Of a DNA stretch of 64,000 nt, positions 45,090-54,549 are shown piece by piece. The notes beneath the pieces were generated by a model that made no database searches, was not told the DNA's origin, and saw only the letters and a list, made by a program, of their open reading frames with translations. Each line of letters starts with the position of its first letter. Within the stretch, counting starts at the first letter, position 1. Source of the stretch: Streptomyces sp. CB02980 (GTDB lineage: Bacteria > Actinomycetota > Actinomycetes > Streptomycetales > Streptomycetaceae); the NCBI RefSeq assembly GCF_014451325.2, contig NZ_JACSCH020000002.1, positions 711,100 through 775,099 of the forward strand. The letters are read 5' to 3'. The translations under genes and the position numbers were made by a program.

Positions 45090-48000
45090 ATGCCGCTCAC
45101 CGAGACCGAGTGGGGACTCGTCTCCAGCTGGGTGCGGGATCACCTCCTCGACACCCCCGACCCACGCGAGAAGCTGCTGGACTCCGGCCTCCCCGCCGAT
45201 TTCGTCGATGACCTGCCGCTCACCCCGGACGCCGACCTGAACGCCCTGCTGGTGATCTCGGCCGCCCGCCAGGACATCGCCCACCAGCGCCGGCTCCTCA
45301 CCGTCCTCACCAACCTCGAGGCGCTGGCCGCCATCGACACCCCGCACGCCTTCGAGCAGGGCGCCGAGGCCCGGAACCTCCTCACCCGGCTGCGGGAGGA
45401 CGAGAGCCTGCGGCGCTCGCCGCAGGACCCCTTCCACAGCCACCTCCTGAAGCACGGAACGGCGGTCTTCCTGGACCGGTCCGAGCTGCGCGAGAAGCTG
45501 CGGGGCTTCCTCGCCGACCCGGAGCAGACGGTGCTGATCGTCGACGGCCCCCCGGACAGCGGCCGCTCCTACACGTACGAGTTCATCCGTCATCTCGGCC
45601 AGCACGAGGACTTCCGTCCGGTACGGGTGACGCTGTCCCGCACATCGACGGCGGCGGGTCTGATGGAACGGCTGGCGGCCTTCGTCGCGGGGCCGGAGGC
45701 CGACGGATTTCCGTTGAACCCCACACGGTTGAACGATCCACTGCCGTGCTTCGAGGACGCGGCGCACCGGATCGTCGCCCGCGCCAGCGCCGCCGAGGGC
45801 CGCTTCTGGCTGGTCCTCGACGACTGCGACCGGCTCGACCCGCACTCGGACGTGTGGGACGCCATCGGGGTCCTGGCGCGGGCGATCTACGAGCACACCC
45901 CGGTGCGCGCCGACAACGTGCCCCGACTGGTGCTGCTCGGGTACGCCACGACGATGCGCCAACTCCCCTACGAGATCCGCAAGAACGAGTGCCGGGACAC
46001 CACGCGCCTCGCCGACGAGGGCGATCTCCGCGCCTTCTTCCAGGAGTTCTTCACCGACACGGCCGCCCCGGGCCAGGAGGACACCGTCCAGGCGCTGACG
46101 GAGATGGCCGTGGCCGAGGTGCTGCGTGCCGTGGAAGCCCCTTCGAACGGTGACAGTTACATGCGCCGGCTGTGCACGGCCGTGGAGGACGTCGTACGAC
46201 TCCACCGGACACTGCCACCGACGACGCCGCGGTCCAACGGGGCCGCCCACCTCCTGCGCGACGCCCTGCGCGCGAGCCTCGCCGCTCCCGCAGCCGCCCT
46301 GCCCGATCCGCGCCGCTCCTACCGTGAAGCCGCCTGCCTGCTGCAGGAGTTCGACCCGGCACTGCTCCGTCTCCCCGGCGAGGAGCGGCCCACCGGGCGG
46401 GCCGTCCTGGAACTCGTCGACGACTGCACCGCACTGCCCTCCCCCGGAGCCACGGTCTGGACGCTCAAGCCCGAGGTCCGCGAGGCGGCCCTCACGGGCC
46501 TCGCGAGCCCCGGAGCCGCACTGGACGCCCTGCGGACCAACATCGGCCTGCGACCCGAGGGCCCCGGCCCGGAACGCACCGCCCTCGCCCTCCTCACCGG
46601 CACCGGAGCGGCCCTGCCGCCCGCAGACCCCCACCCCCGGCCAGAGACACAGACACGGGCCCAGGCCGACCACGACGACGTCGAGGAGCTGTCCCACACC
46701 CTGCAGGCCGTGCTCTGGCTGAGCCGGGTGCCCGGCGTGGCCGGACTGCCCTCCGTCGACGAGGTACAGCACCGCATCGAGACGACCCGGCTGCTCCAGC
46801 CGATGCACCGGCTGGTCCGGGGCACCTTCCACGGCCGCACCGCCGAACTCGACGCCCTGCACGCCTACATCGCGCTGCCCGAGGAGCCGGCCGAGCCCCC
46901 GGTGCTCCTCCACGGCATCGGCGGCATCGGCAAGAGCACCCTGCTCGCCAAGTTCCTCGTCGACGCCATGGCCGCCTCGCCGACCGGATTCCCCTTCGCC
47001 TACATCGACTTCGCGCGTCCCACGCTCTCCGTCCACGAACCCGCCACCCTGATCGCAGAGATGGCCCGGCAACTGGGGGTCCAGCATCCCGCCCTGCACG
47101 CCGAATTCGAGAAGCTCGCCGACGAATGCGAGCAGACGGTGGCGGCCCATCGCGGGGAGCGCAACGAGCTCGACGAACTCCATCAACTGGCCGGCACCCG
47201 GGCCACTCTCGCCCGCGACTACGCGGCGGACTTCCACGCCCGCGCCAGCGCCCGGGAGCAGGAACTCGCGCGCCGGATCGCGTCCCTGGTCGCCGAGGCG
47301 GTCCGGCCGGCGCCGGGCGGGACACCGCCGCCGTTCGTCGTCGTGCTCGACTCCGCCGAGGAGGCCCAGTACCGGGGCTCCCCGGTCATCTCCCGGATGT
47401 GGGCCATCTGGGCGGCACTGCGGGCGGACTACTCCCGTCTCCGGTTCATCGTCTCCGGCCGCGCGCCGTTCGACCATCCGGCCCGGGTCCTCACCCCGCG
47501 CACGATGGAGATCACCGAGCTCGACCACCAGGCCTCGGTGGACCTCCTCATGTCCTCCGGAGTCACCGACGAGGCGCTCGCCGAGGACCTCGCGGAGCGG
47601 ATCGGCGGCCATCCGCTGAGCCTCAGGCTGGCGGCCCGTACGGCGGTCACCGTGGGCAACGACTCCCCCGCGATCGGCGGACTCCTGCGCGGTCTCCCGT
47701 CCCGGCGCCGCTACTTCGACCGGCAGGTCGACCAGATGCTCATCCAGGGCACGCTGTACGACCGCATCCTCAAGCACATCGCGGAGGACGACGTCCGGGC
47801 CCTCGTCCAGGCGGGACTCGCACTCCGCTTCATCACCCCCGACATCGTCCGGGAGGTCCTGGCCGGTCCGGCGGAACTGGACGTGGACACCGCCGCGGAG
47901 GCCCGGCGGCTCTACGGACTGCTCACCTCGCGCGTCGACCTGATGGAGTCGGCCGGTCCCGACGCGATCCGCCACCGGGCCGACCTGCGGGCCATCATGC

Positions 48001-50501
48001 TGCGCCTCTCGGACGGTGCGCGGACCGATCTGATGCGGGCCGTGGACCGCAGTGCCGTCGCGTACTACGAGGTCCGCTGGGGGGCCAGGAACCGCGCCGA
48101 GGAGATCTACCACCGGCTCCGGCTCGGAGAGAACCCCCGTACGGTGGAGGAACGCTGGGATCCGGGCGTCGCCGCCTACCTGGGCGGTTCGACGCACCTG
48201 GAGATGCCGCACCGGTCGGCCGCATTCCTCCTCGGCAGGATCGGCGGCCACGTGCCCGACCAGATCATGACCGACGCCGACCAGGAGGACTGGGAGCGGA
48301 TCGCCGCGCGCGAGGTCGAGGACCTGCTCACCCAGGGGTACGTGGAGGCCGCGGCACAGCGGCTCGCCGAGCGGCGCCCGTGGACGCCGTGCAGCCGGCT
48401 GCACGCGCTGCTCGCCGAGACCCTCGCCCGCTCCGGGCGGACGGCCGAGGCGCGCGCGGGCGCCGAGCGGGACGCGGACCGGGCCGAGGAGGCGGGCTGC
48501 GCGGAGACCCAGCTCGAACTGCTCCAGCTGTCGGCGCGGCTCGCTCAGGACACCGGCGACTTCGCGGACGCGGACCGGGACCTCCAGGAGGCCGAGGAGA
48601 TCGCGGCGGGTCTGGGGCTGCGGTTCGAGTCCCTGGGCATCCTCGTCGCCCGGTCGCGGCTCGCCGACCTCGCCGACCTCGCCGACGTCGACGCGGTCCC
48701 GGCGCGGGAGCGGCTCGCCCGGACGCTGCGCGGGATGCCCGACGCCGACCTGGCCCGGCAGCCGTCGCTGGCCCGTACGGCGGCGGCCACGGCCTGCCCG
48801 GAGGATCCCCGGCTCCTGGAGCACACCCTGCGGCTGGTGGGGCTTCCGGCGGACGAGGAGGCGGTGGTGACCGAGCTCGCCCGCTGGATCGACACCACCC
48901 TCACCGACGAGCCCGGACTGCGGTGGCCGCTGACCCGCATCCTGGAGACGGCGGCCGGAAGGGCCGCCGTGTACCCGGACGACACGACGCGCCTGGACCT
49001 GGAGCGGATCGAGTGGGACCTGCGGGAGGCGCGGCGGCGCGGCACCCTGGACAGTGTCGCCCGGCAGGCGCTCACGCTCCGGGACGACAGTGGGGCCCTG
49101 TTGCTCGGGGTCGCCTCCGCGATGGACGCGGGTCCGCACGTGCGCGGGGCGGCGCCGGACGATACGGCCGGAGGCGTACCGGAGGACGGTTCCGCGGGCG
49201 ACGGCACTCCCGCCGGAACAGCGTCGGAGCCCTGGGCGGGCCCCCGCCCCCGTCATGGCGGTACGGGCTTGTGGACCCGCCCGCCGCCGACCGCCGCCGG
49301 GGCCGCCCTCCGCAAGGAGCCGTTCCTCCGCCAGGAGGAACTCGTCCGGGTCCGCAACGCCGCCATGGAGGCCGGGCTCGCGGACCGGGCCGTCCGCACG
49401 CCCCTCCTCAAGGGCGTCCCCGGCTATTTCACGGCCACGCTCCAACCCCTGGACGACCCCCGGGAACAGATCCACGCCGACCTGAACGCGATGAACCAGG
49501 TCGAGCGGCTCATCGACGGTCTGGTGCCGCTGGAGATCTGGCTGGTGAACGCCATCGAGCAGACCCGTGAACCCGGCCCCCGTGCCGTCCTCCAGGGCGC
49601 TCTCGACACCGTCGCCCGCGCGAACACCGGCGAGGCGGAGCTGCCGGCGGAGATGATGCCCGGGGAGATGAAGGAGGAGATCGTCCTCCAGGACGACACC
49701 GTGCCGTACGAGTTCCTGCACGGCGGGATCCGGGCCGGCGCCTCCGTCGCGCTCCTGCGCATCCCGCCGTACGAGTCGGGCGCGCCGCTGCTGCCGTCCT
49801 ATCCGCACGGCGGCACGGGCTGGATGATCGCCCCGGACCTGCTGATCACCAACCACCATGTGGTGATGGCCCGTTCGGCCGAGCCGGGCATCCGACCGTA
49901 CGTGAGCGACGAGGACCTGCGGCTCCAGGCGCGCATGTCCCGCTCGCGCTTCGACTTCGTCGAGAACGCGGCGGTCGCCCCGGAGGCCACGGCCGGTGAA
50001 CTCGCCGCCTGGGACGCGGGCCTGGACTACGCCATCGTCCGGCTCTCCTCCGACCAGGAGCGCCGCCCCACGCTCCGGGTCTCCACCCGGCCGCTGCTCG
50101 TCCGCGAGCGGCAGCGTGTCCCGGTCAACATCATCCAGCACCCGGGCGGGCTGCCGAAGCGGGTCGCGCTGCGCAACAACCTGGTCTACCGGGCCGACGA
50201 GCACGACATCCTGTACTTCACCGACACCCGCGGAGGCTCGTCCGGCTCTCCCGTCTGTCTCGACGACTGGACGGTGGTGGGGCTGCACCGGGGCACGCGG
50301 AAGGTGGACGAGGTCGAGTTCCAGGGCGCCAGGACACGGTTCGTGAACGTCGGCACCCAGATGAGCGGCATCCTCGCCCATCTCCAGGAGTTCACGCCGG
50401 AGTTGTACGAGGAGATCATGGCGGCCCAGTCGGGCCGGCCGGCTCCCGGGCGCGCGGCGAACGCCACGAACGGGACGAACGGGAACGGGAAGCCGAGGTG
50501 A
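45090..50501 (+). CDS. STAND NTPase with terminal death-like motifs and trypsin domain
   Basis: A 1803-residue protein. An N-terminal death-like segment (REKLLDSGLPADFVDDL) is followed by a first NTPase: the P-loop GPPDSGRS (residues 153-160) has Arg in place of Lys, with Walker B FWLVLDDCDRLD. A second NTPase has GIGGIGKS (609-616) and Walker B FVVVLDSAEE. Helical repeats fill about 850-1300. Near 1407-1500 lies a second death-like effector-associated segment (RTPLLKGVPGYFTATL), then a trypsin-like domain with His1590 (TNHHVV), Asp1646 (DYAIVRL) and Ser1718 (GGSSGSPV). It resembles NLR-like sensors that switch on proteases. ATG 45090 is chosen since the N-terminal motif starts there. Confidence 0.88.
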   Translation: MPLTETEWGLVSSWVRDHLLDTPDPREKLLDSGLPADFVDDLPLTPDADLNALLVISAARQDIAHQRRLLTVLTNLEALAAIDTPHAFEQGAEARNLLTRLREDESLRRSPQDPFHSHLLKHGTAVFLDRSELREKLRGFLADPEQTVLIVDGPPDSGRSYTYEFIRHLGQHEDFRPVRVTLSRTSTAAGLMERLAAFVAGPEADGFPLNPTRLNDPLPCFEDAAHRIVARASAAEGRFWLVLDDCDRLDPHSDVWDAIGVLARAIYEHTPVRADNVPRLVLLGYATTMRQLPYEIRKNECRDTTRLADEGDLRAFFQEFFTDTAAPGQEDTVQALTEMAVAEVLRAVEAPSNGDSYMRRLCTAVEDVVRLHRTLPPTTPRSNGAAHLLRDALRASLAAPAAALPDPRRSYREAACLLQEFDPALLRLPGEERPTGRAVLELVDDCTALPSPGATVWTLKPEVREAALTGLASPGAALDALRTNIGLRPEGPGPERTALALLTGTGAALPPADPHPRPETQTRAQADHDDVEELSHTLQAVLWLSRVPGVAGLPSVDEVQHRIETTRLLQPMHRLVRGTFHGRTAELDALHAYIALPEEPAEPPVLLHGIGGIGKSTLLAKFLVDAMAASPTGFPFAYIDFARPTLSVHEPATLIAEMARQLGVQHPALHAEFEKLADECEQTVAAHRGERNELDELHQLAGTRATLARDYAADFHARASAREQELARRIASLVAEAVRPAPGGTPPPFVVVLDSAEEAQYRGSPVISRMWAIWAALRADYSRLRFIVSGRAPFDHPARVLTPRTMEITELDHQASVDLLMSSGVTDEALAEDLAERIGGHPLSLRLAARTAVTVGNDSPAIGGLLRGLPSRRRYFDRQVDQMLIQGTLYDRILKHIAEDDVRALVQAGLALRFITPDIVREVLAGPAELDVDTAAEARRLYGLLTSRVDLMESAGPDAIRHRADLRAIMLRLSDGARTDLMRAVDRSAVAYYEVRWGARNRAEEIYHRLRLGENPRTVEERWDPGVAAYLGGSTHLEMPHRSAAFLLGRIGGHVPDQIMTDADQEDWERIAAREVEDLLTQGYVEAAAQRLAERRPWTPCSRLHALLAETLARSGRTAEARAGAERDADRAEEAGCAETQLELLQLSARLAQDTGDFADADRDLQEAEEIAAGLGLRFESLGILVARSRLADLADLADVDAVPARERLARTLRGMPDADLARQPSLARTAAATACPEDPRLLEHTLRLVGLPADEEAVVTELARWIDTTLTDEPGLRWPLTRILETAAGRAAVYPDDTTRLDLERIEWDLREARRRGTLDSVARQALTLRDDSGALLLGVASAMDAGPHVRGAAPDDTAGGVPEDGSAGDGTPAGTASEPWAGPRPRHGGTGLWTRPPPTAAGAALRKEPFLRQEELVRVRNAAMEAGLADRAVRTPLLKGVPGYFTATLQPLDDPREQIHADLNAMNQVERLIDGLVPLEIWLVNAIEQTREPGPRAVLQGALDTVARANTGEAELPAEMMPGEMKEEIVLQDDTVPYEFLHGGIRAGASVALLRIPPYESGAPLLPSYPHGGTGWMIAPDLLITNHHVVMARSAEPGIRPYVSDEDLRLQARMSRSRFDFVENAAVAPEATAGELAAWDAGLDYAIVRLSSDQERRPTLRVSTRPLLVRERQRVPVNIIQHPGGLPKRVALRNNLVYRADEHDILYFTDTRGGSSGSPVCLDDWTVVGLHRGTRKVDEVEFQGARTRFVNVGTQMSGILAHLQEFTPELYEEIMAAQSGRPAPGRAANATNGTNGNGKPR

Positions 50502-50508
50502 GTGGACC

Positions 50509-51588
50509 ATGCCGAACGGATCACAGGGCGTGTCGCCGGTCGCGACCGCCACCGAGCAGATCTTCGGGGATCTGCGCGAGGTCGCCGCGCGGGTGCGCGG
50601 CCGACTGGAGGCGGAGATCACCGAGTCCACCTACGAGCTCCCCGCCGACGCGGCGCCGGCCTCCGAGATCTCCCGCTTCGCCCGCGAGGAGCGGGCGCGC
50701 GTCCTGGAGGCCGGGGTCAGCGGTCTGGAGAAGCTGGCCTCGCACCGGGAGGACGAGCTCGACGGCGACGAGTCCTTCGGCGTGGAGGCGATCGTGCTCA
50801 TGGAGGGGCGCCCGGCGATCCTCGTGCAGCGCCAGGACTTCGCCCCGCAGCACGACGAGTGGGCGGTCCTCGACGGCCAACGGCCCGCGATCCGGGAGTC
50901 CCTGGCCCGGGTCGGCAGAGTGGAGGTCTCCGGCCATCCGCGCCTGGACTGGATCGGCACGGCGTTCCTCGTCGGCCCGCGCGCGGTGATGACGAACCGT
51001 CATGTGGCGGTGGAGTTCAGCCGGTCGGCGAACGGCGACGGCCGGTGGACCTTCGACGACGGGATGTCGGCGCGGGTCGACCCGGCGGAGGAGCTGCCGC
51101 TCGCGGGTGAGCCGCCCGGGGCCTCGGTGCCGTACGAGATCACGGAGATCATCGGCATCCACCCGGACGTCGACATGGCGCTGCTGCGGATCGAACCCTC
51201 GGCGGACGGCGCCCTGCCCACCCCGCTCGCGGTCGCGGCGGACGCGCCGGCGAGCGTCCCGGGCCGCCAGGTGTACGTGGTCGGCTACCCGGCCTGGGAC
51301 GGCCGGCGCAACGAGCCGGAGTCGATGCGCCGGATCTTCATGGACGTCTACAACGTGAAGCGGCTCCAGCCGGGTGCGGCCACCGATTTCACCCCGGGCG
51401 GCCTGGTCCTGAAGCACGACTGCTCGACCCTCGGCGGCAACAGCGGCTCCCCGGTCCTGGACCTCACCGACCACCGCGTCCTGGGCCTCCACTTCGGCGG
51501 CCGCTACGGCACGGGCAACTTCGCCGTCCCGCTGTGGGAGATGGTGGACGACCCGCTGCTGACCGCGGCGGAGGTCAACTGGGTCTAG
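50509..51588 (+). CDS. trypsin-like serine protease, cytoplasmic
   Basis: A 359-residue protease without a signal peptide. An N-terminal helical region of about 90 residues precedes the S1-type domain with His165 (MTNRHVA), Asp222 (DVDMALLRIE) and Ser312 (GGNSGSPV). The catalytic domain resembles the C-terminal domain of the preceding STAND protein (TNHHVV / GGSSGSPV), so the two may be duplicates. It starts seven bases after the STAND stop with GAGGTGAG as RBS, so both are one operon. It may be a downstream effector or substrate-processing protease of the STAND protein. Confidence 0.88.
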   Translation: MPNGSQGVSPVATATEQIFGDLREVAARVRGRLEAEITESTYELPADAAPASEISRFAREERARVLEAGVSGLEKLASHREDELDGDESFGVEAIVLMEGRPAILVQRQDFAPQHDEWAVLDGQRPAIRESLARVGRVEVSGHPRLDWIGTAFLVGPRAVMTNRHVAVEFSRSANGDGRWTFDDGMSARVDPAEELPLAGEPPGASVPYEITEIIGIHPDVDMALLRIEPSADGALPTPLAVAADAPASVPGRQVYVVGYPAWDGRRNEPESMRRIFMDVYNVKRLQPGAATDFTPGGLVLKHDCSTLGGNSGSPVLDLTDHRVLGLHFGGRYGTGNFAVPLWEMVDDPLLTAAEVNWV

Positions 51589-51640
51589 ACCGTGCCGGTC
51601 GGGCAGGGGACCGGGGCGAGGGGCAGCCGACCCGGGACCC

Positions 51641-52240
51641 TCAGCCGAACCAGACCACCAGCCGGACGTTCTGGTCGCCGTGCTCGGCCGCCAGGGCCCG
51701 CATCGAGGCCCAGACCGGGGCCCAGTCCCCGTCCGGCGGAACGATCATCCCGGGCGTGAGGACCACCGGACGGTAGACGGCGCCGTTCAGCCGGACCTCG
51801 CCGCCCGGGGGCCATTCATGGGGGAACAGTTCCTCGCCGAAGAGCTCCGCCGCCGCGGCGTCCACCTCGACCGGTGTCCAGAGCACTTCGCTCAGGACGA
51901 GTTCGCCGTCCGGCCCCGGCCGCCACTCCCCCACCCGGTGTCCGTCGGGGGCGTCGCAGACCGGCGCGTCCCAGTCGACCGCGGCGATCTCGGCCCAGGT
52001 CGCGTAGGAGTGACTGTGGTTCAGCTCGTCACACTGCTTCGGCACCTCGTCGCAGGCGTCCTCCGGCCATCCCCGCGCGTCGAACAGGGGCCGGTCCACG
52101 CCGAGGCCGCCGCCGTAGCCGAACAGGCACTCGCGCTCGTACCGCTGCTTCCCGAGGTCGAAGTCGAACAGATCCACCTCCCTCTCCCAGGCCGCGCCTG
52201 CCGTTCGTGCCTCGATCACTCCGTCGATGGACGTTCCCAT
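51641..52240 (-). CDS. hypothetical protein, 199 residues
   Basis: A soluble, acidic and Trp-rich protein of unknown family. MGTSIDGVIEARTA is the likely start (ATG 52240). SHSYATWAEIAAVDWDAPV, HEWPPGGEVRLNGAVYRPVV and the conserved-looking end VWFG suggest a compact enzyme or binding domain common in Streptomyces, but I cannot name it. It is preceded by a hairpin that ends the upstream gene, so it has its own promoter. Confidence 0.7.
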   Translation of the reverse strand: MGTSIDGVIEARTAGAAWEREVDLFDFDLGKQRYERECLFGYGGGLGVDRPLFDARGWPEDACDEVPKQCDELNHSHSYATWAEIAAVDWDAPVCDAPDGHRVGEWRPGPDGELVLSEVLWTPVEVDAAAAELFGEELFPHEWPPGGEVRLNGAVYRPVVLTPGMIVPPDGDWAPVWASMRALAAEHGDQNVRLVVWFG

Positions 52241-52272
52241 GGAAGCCGGTACCTGCCCTGGCCGAAGATGCT

Positions 52273-52318
52273 CTAGGGGTGTCTTGTCGCCCGGCCTGAT
52301 CGACAAGACACCCCCTAG
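52273..52318. terminator. hairpin overlapping a stop codon
   Basis: Arms of 17 and 18 bases (52273-52289 and 52301-52318, one bulge) around an 11-base loop. The right arm contains the TAG stop of the cap-domain gene. Confidence 0.75.
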
Positions 52319-52986
52319 GACCCGAGCCCGGTGACCGCGACGGCGAACACGCCTCGGACGGCGGTTCCGTCGGGGAGCAGCCACTCGGCGGTGACTCCGC
52401 CGTCGACGCCCGGGTCCAGGTCCGTGCCGGCGTCGAGGACCCGCCGTACGCGCAGGGTCAGCGGGGCGGGCGCGTCGGGGGTCCGCACCAGCACGTCCGT
52501 GTGGTCCGGGCCGTCGGCGACCCGTACGGGCTCCGCCTCGGCCGCGCCCGCCGTGCCCTCCACCGTCACCGGCGAGACGGCGACGGTGAGGTCCGGCACG
52601 TCGGTCAGGGACTGGGCCTGCGCCTGGGCGCGCCCGGTGAGGAGCGCGTACAACTGGCCGACGAGAACCGGGTCGTGGGTGCCGTCGTAGATCCAGCGCT
52701 TGCCGAGGACGCCGTGCTCGGACGTGCCGACGAGGGCGTGCTCGGCGCCGTCCAGCGGCTCTCCGCGGTACGTCAGGGGGACGAGGTACGTGGTGGCCCC
52801 GTCGCCCTCGCCGTCGGTCACCGCCATGAACTCGATGCCGACCTCGCCCGCCGGGTCGTCGAGCCGGAACCCGCCGACCCGCGCCGGTCGTGCCCCGCCG
52901 CCCGTGTGCCACTCACGGGTGGGGAGCCACTCGGTGAGCAGTTCCAGCTTGGTGGGCTGCATGGTGGTCTCGTGGATGACGGCCAT
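52315..52986 (-). CDS. maltokinase N-terminal cap-like domain protein
   Basis: A 223-residue protein. MAVIHETTMQPTKLELLTEWLPTREWH and GEVGIEFMAVTDGEGDGATTYLVPLTYRGEPLDGAEHALVGTSEHG-type features (shown in part) match the cap domain at the N-terminus of actinobacterial maltokinases; HALVGTSEHGVLGKRW is clear. The kinase domain is missing, so it stands alone. The rest is a beta-rich tail. GGGAGA precedes ATG 52986. Its TAG stop lies inside the terminator stem. Confidence 0.75.
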   Translation of the reverse strand: MAVIHETTMQPTKLELLTEWLPTREWHTGGGARPARVGGFRLDDPAGEVGIEFMAVTDGEGDGATTYLVPLTYRGEPLDGAEHALVGTSEHGVLGKRWIYDGTHDPVLVGQLYALLTGRAQAQAQSLTDVPDLTVAVSPVTVEGTAGAAEAEPVRVADGPDHTDVLVRTPDAPAPLTLRVRRVLDAGTDLDPGVDGGVTAEWLLPDGTAVRGVFAVAVTGLGS

Positions 52987-53144
52987 CGTGCGGGTCTCCC
53001 TCTCGTTCGCGTATCCGGCCCACCTCCTCCGTGGCCCGGCCATCGGCAACGTAACAGACCATGCCGCGGAGTCACCGTGCGAGGCGGGGCGCCCCGGCCT
53101 AGCCTGGGAGTGGAGTGTTGTCCCCGGCCGGCAGGAGGCCCGCC

Positions 53145-54431
53145 GTGAGGTACTCACGCACATGCCGCAGGCGCGTCTGCGCGGGAATCGCGGCTCTCGG
53201 AATCTTCGCCGCTCCGCTGGGTGCGGGCACCGCCCTCGCCGCCGAACCACCCGCCCCCGGCCGCTACGCGGCGGCGGCCCAACCACCGGTTCCGGGCCCC
53301 TACTCGGCCCCGGCGGCACCGTCGGCGCAGGGCGACTTCCCCGAACTGACCCCGGCCGTCGCCGAACGCCTTGACAAGGCGATCCAGGACGTCATGAAGG
53401 AGGCCGGCGTCCCCGGTGTCACGGTCGGCCTCTCGGCACCCGGCAAGGGCACGTACATCCGCTCCTTCGGCGTCGCCGACAAGGACACCGGGCAGCCGAT
53501 GCGGCCCGACCTGTACATGCGGATCGGCAGCGAGACGAAGACGTTCACGGTGACCGCGCTGCTCGAACTCCTCGACCAGGGCAGGCTGAGCATCGACGAC
53601 CCGATCTCCAAGTACGTCGACGGCGTACCGAACGGCGACAGGATCACCCTGCGCAACCTCGCGTCCATGCGCAGCGGGCTCTTCAACTACTCGGCGGACG
53701 AGGGCTTCTACAAGGCGTTCACCTCGAACCCCGATCGGCCCTTCACCCCACAGGAGTTGCTCGACTACGCGTTCAAGCACCCGATCCAGTTCCAGCCCGG
53801 GGCCGAGTTCGACTACTGCAACACCAACCTGATCCTGCTCGGACTCGTCGTGGAGAAGGTCAGCGGCACGCCGCTGCACGAGTTCATCCAGAAGAACGTG
53901 CTCGACCCGGCGGGCCTGGACCACACCGTCTTCCCGACCGACGCCGCGTTCCCGGAGCCGCACGCCCACGGCTACACCATCCAGACCGCCTCCGGCCAGG
54001 TCGAGGACGCCACGAACTGGAACCCCTCCTGGGGCTGGGCGGCCGGCGCGATGATCTCGAACCTCCAGGACCTGCGCACCTGGGCACGGGTGGTCGCCAC
54101 CGGCACGCTGCTCACTCCGGAGACCCAGGCGGAGCGCCTCAAGGTCTACCCGACGGACATCCCCGGCGCCGGATACGGGCTCGGCATCTTCAACATCCAG
54201 GGCTGGATCGGCCACAACGGCTCCCTGCCCGGGTACGAGTCGCTGACGATCTATCTGCCGGAGCCGCGGGCCACCCTGGTCGTGCTCCTCAACACGGACA
54301 TGCTGCACGACAACAACGAACCCAGCACCCTCTTCGGTCAGGCCATCACCCGCATCGTGACCCCGGACCACGTCTTCGACATCCCGGTCACGGCGGCGGC
54401 ACCGAGCAGCCCGAGCCCCAGCAAGAACTGA
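53145..54431 (+). CDS. secreted serine hydrolase, beta-lactamase/DD-peptidase type
   Basis: A 428-residue protein. GTG 53145 has AGGAGG six bases upstream and begins a signal peptide (residues 1-32). A Pro/Ala-rich linker precedes the class C-like domain. Visible catalytic motifs are SETK (Ser129, Lys132), YCN in FDYCNTNL and HNG in GHNGSLPG. It should be exported and act on peptidoglycan peptides or small esters. The C-terminus is low-complexity. Confidence 0.88.
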   Translation: MRYSRTCRRRVCAGIAALGIFAAPLGAGTALAAEPPAPGRYAAAAQPPVPGPYSAPAAPSAQGDFPELTPAVAERLDKAIQDVMKEAGVPGVTVGLSAPGKGTYIRSFGVADKDTGQPMRPDLYMRIGSETKTFTVTALLELLDQGRLSIDDPISKYVDGVPNGDRITLRNLASMRSGLFNYSADEGFYKAFTSNPDRPFTPQELLDYAFKHPIQFQPGAEFDYCNTNLILLGLVVEKVSGTPLHEFIQKNVLDPAGLDHTVFPTDAAFPEPHAHGYTIQTASGQVEDATNWNPSWGWAAGAMISNLQDLRTWARVVATGTLLTPETQAERLKVYPTDIPGAGYGLGIFNIQGWIGHNGSLPGYESLTIYLPEPRATLVVLLNTDMLHDNNEPSTLFGQAITRIVTPDHVFDIPVTAAAPSSPSPSKN

Positions 54432-54549
54432 CCCGCCCATCGCGTACCGGCGGACGTGACGACACCGGCCGAAGATCTAGCTGATAATGTCAGAAATGCC
54501 GCTTTTGACCTGCGACACGTCACCGTGCCGCCGCCCCACGGGAGCAGGA

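Noticed and set aside
45033..50630. 1865-residue open frame on the minus strand opposite the STAND gene
   Set aside because: It is the antisense of a gene with clear domains; the translation is Gly/Arg/Val-rich without any motif, as usual in high-GC DNA.
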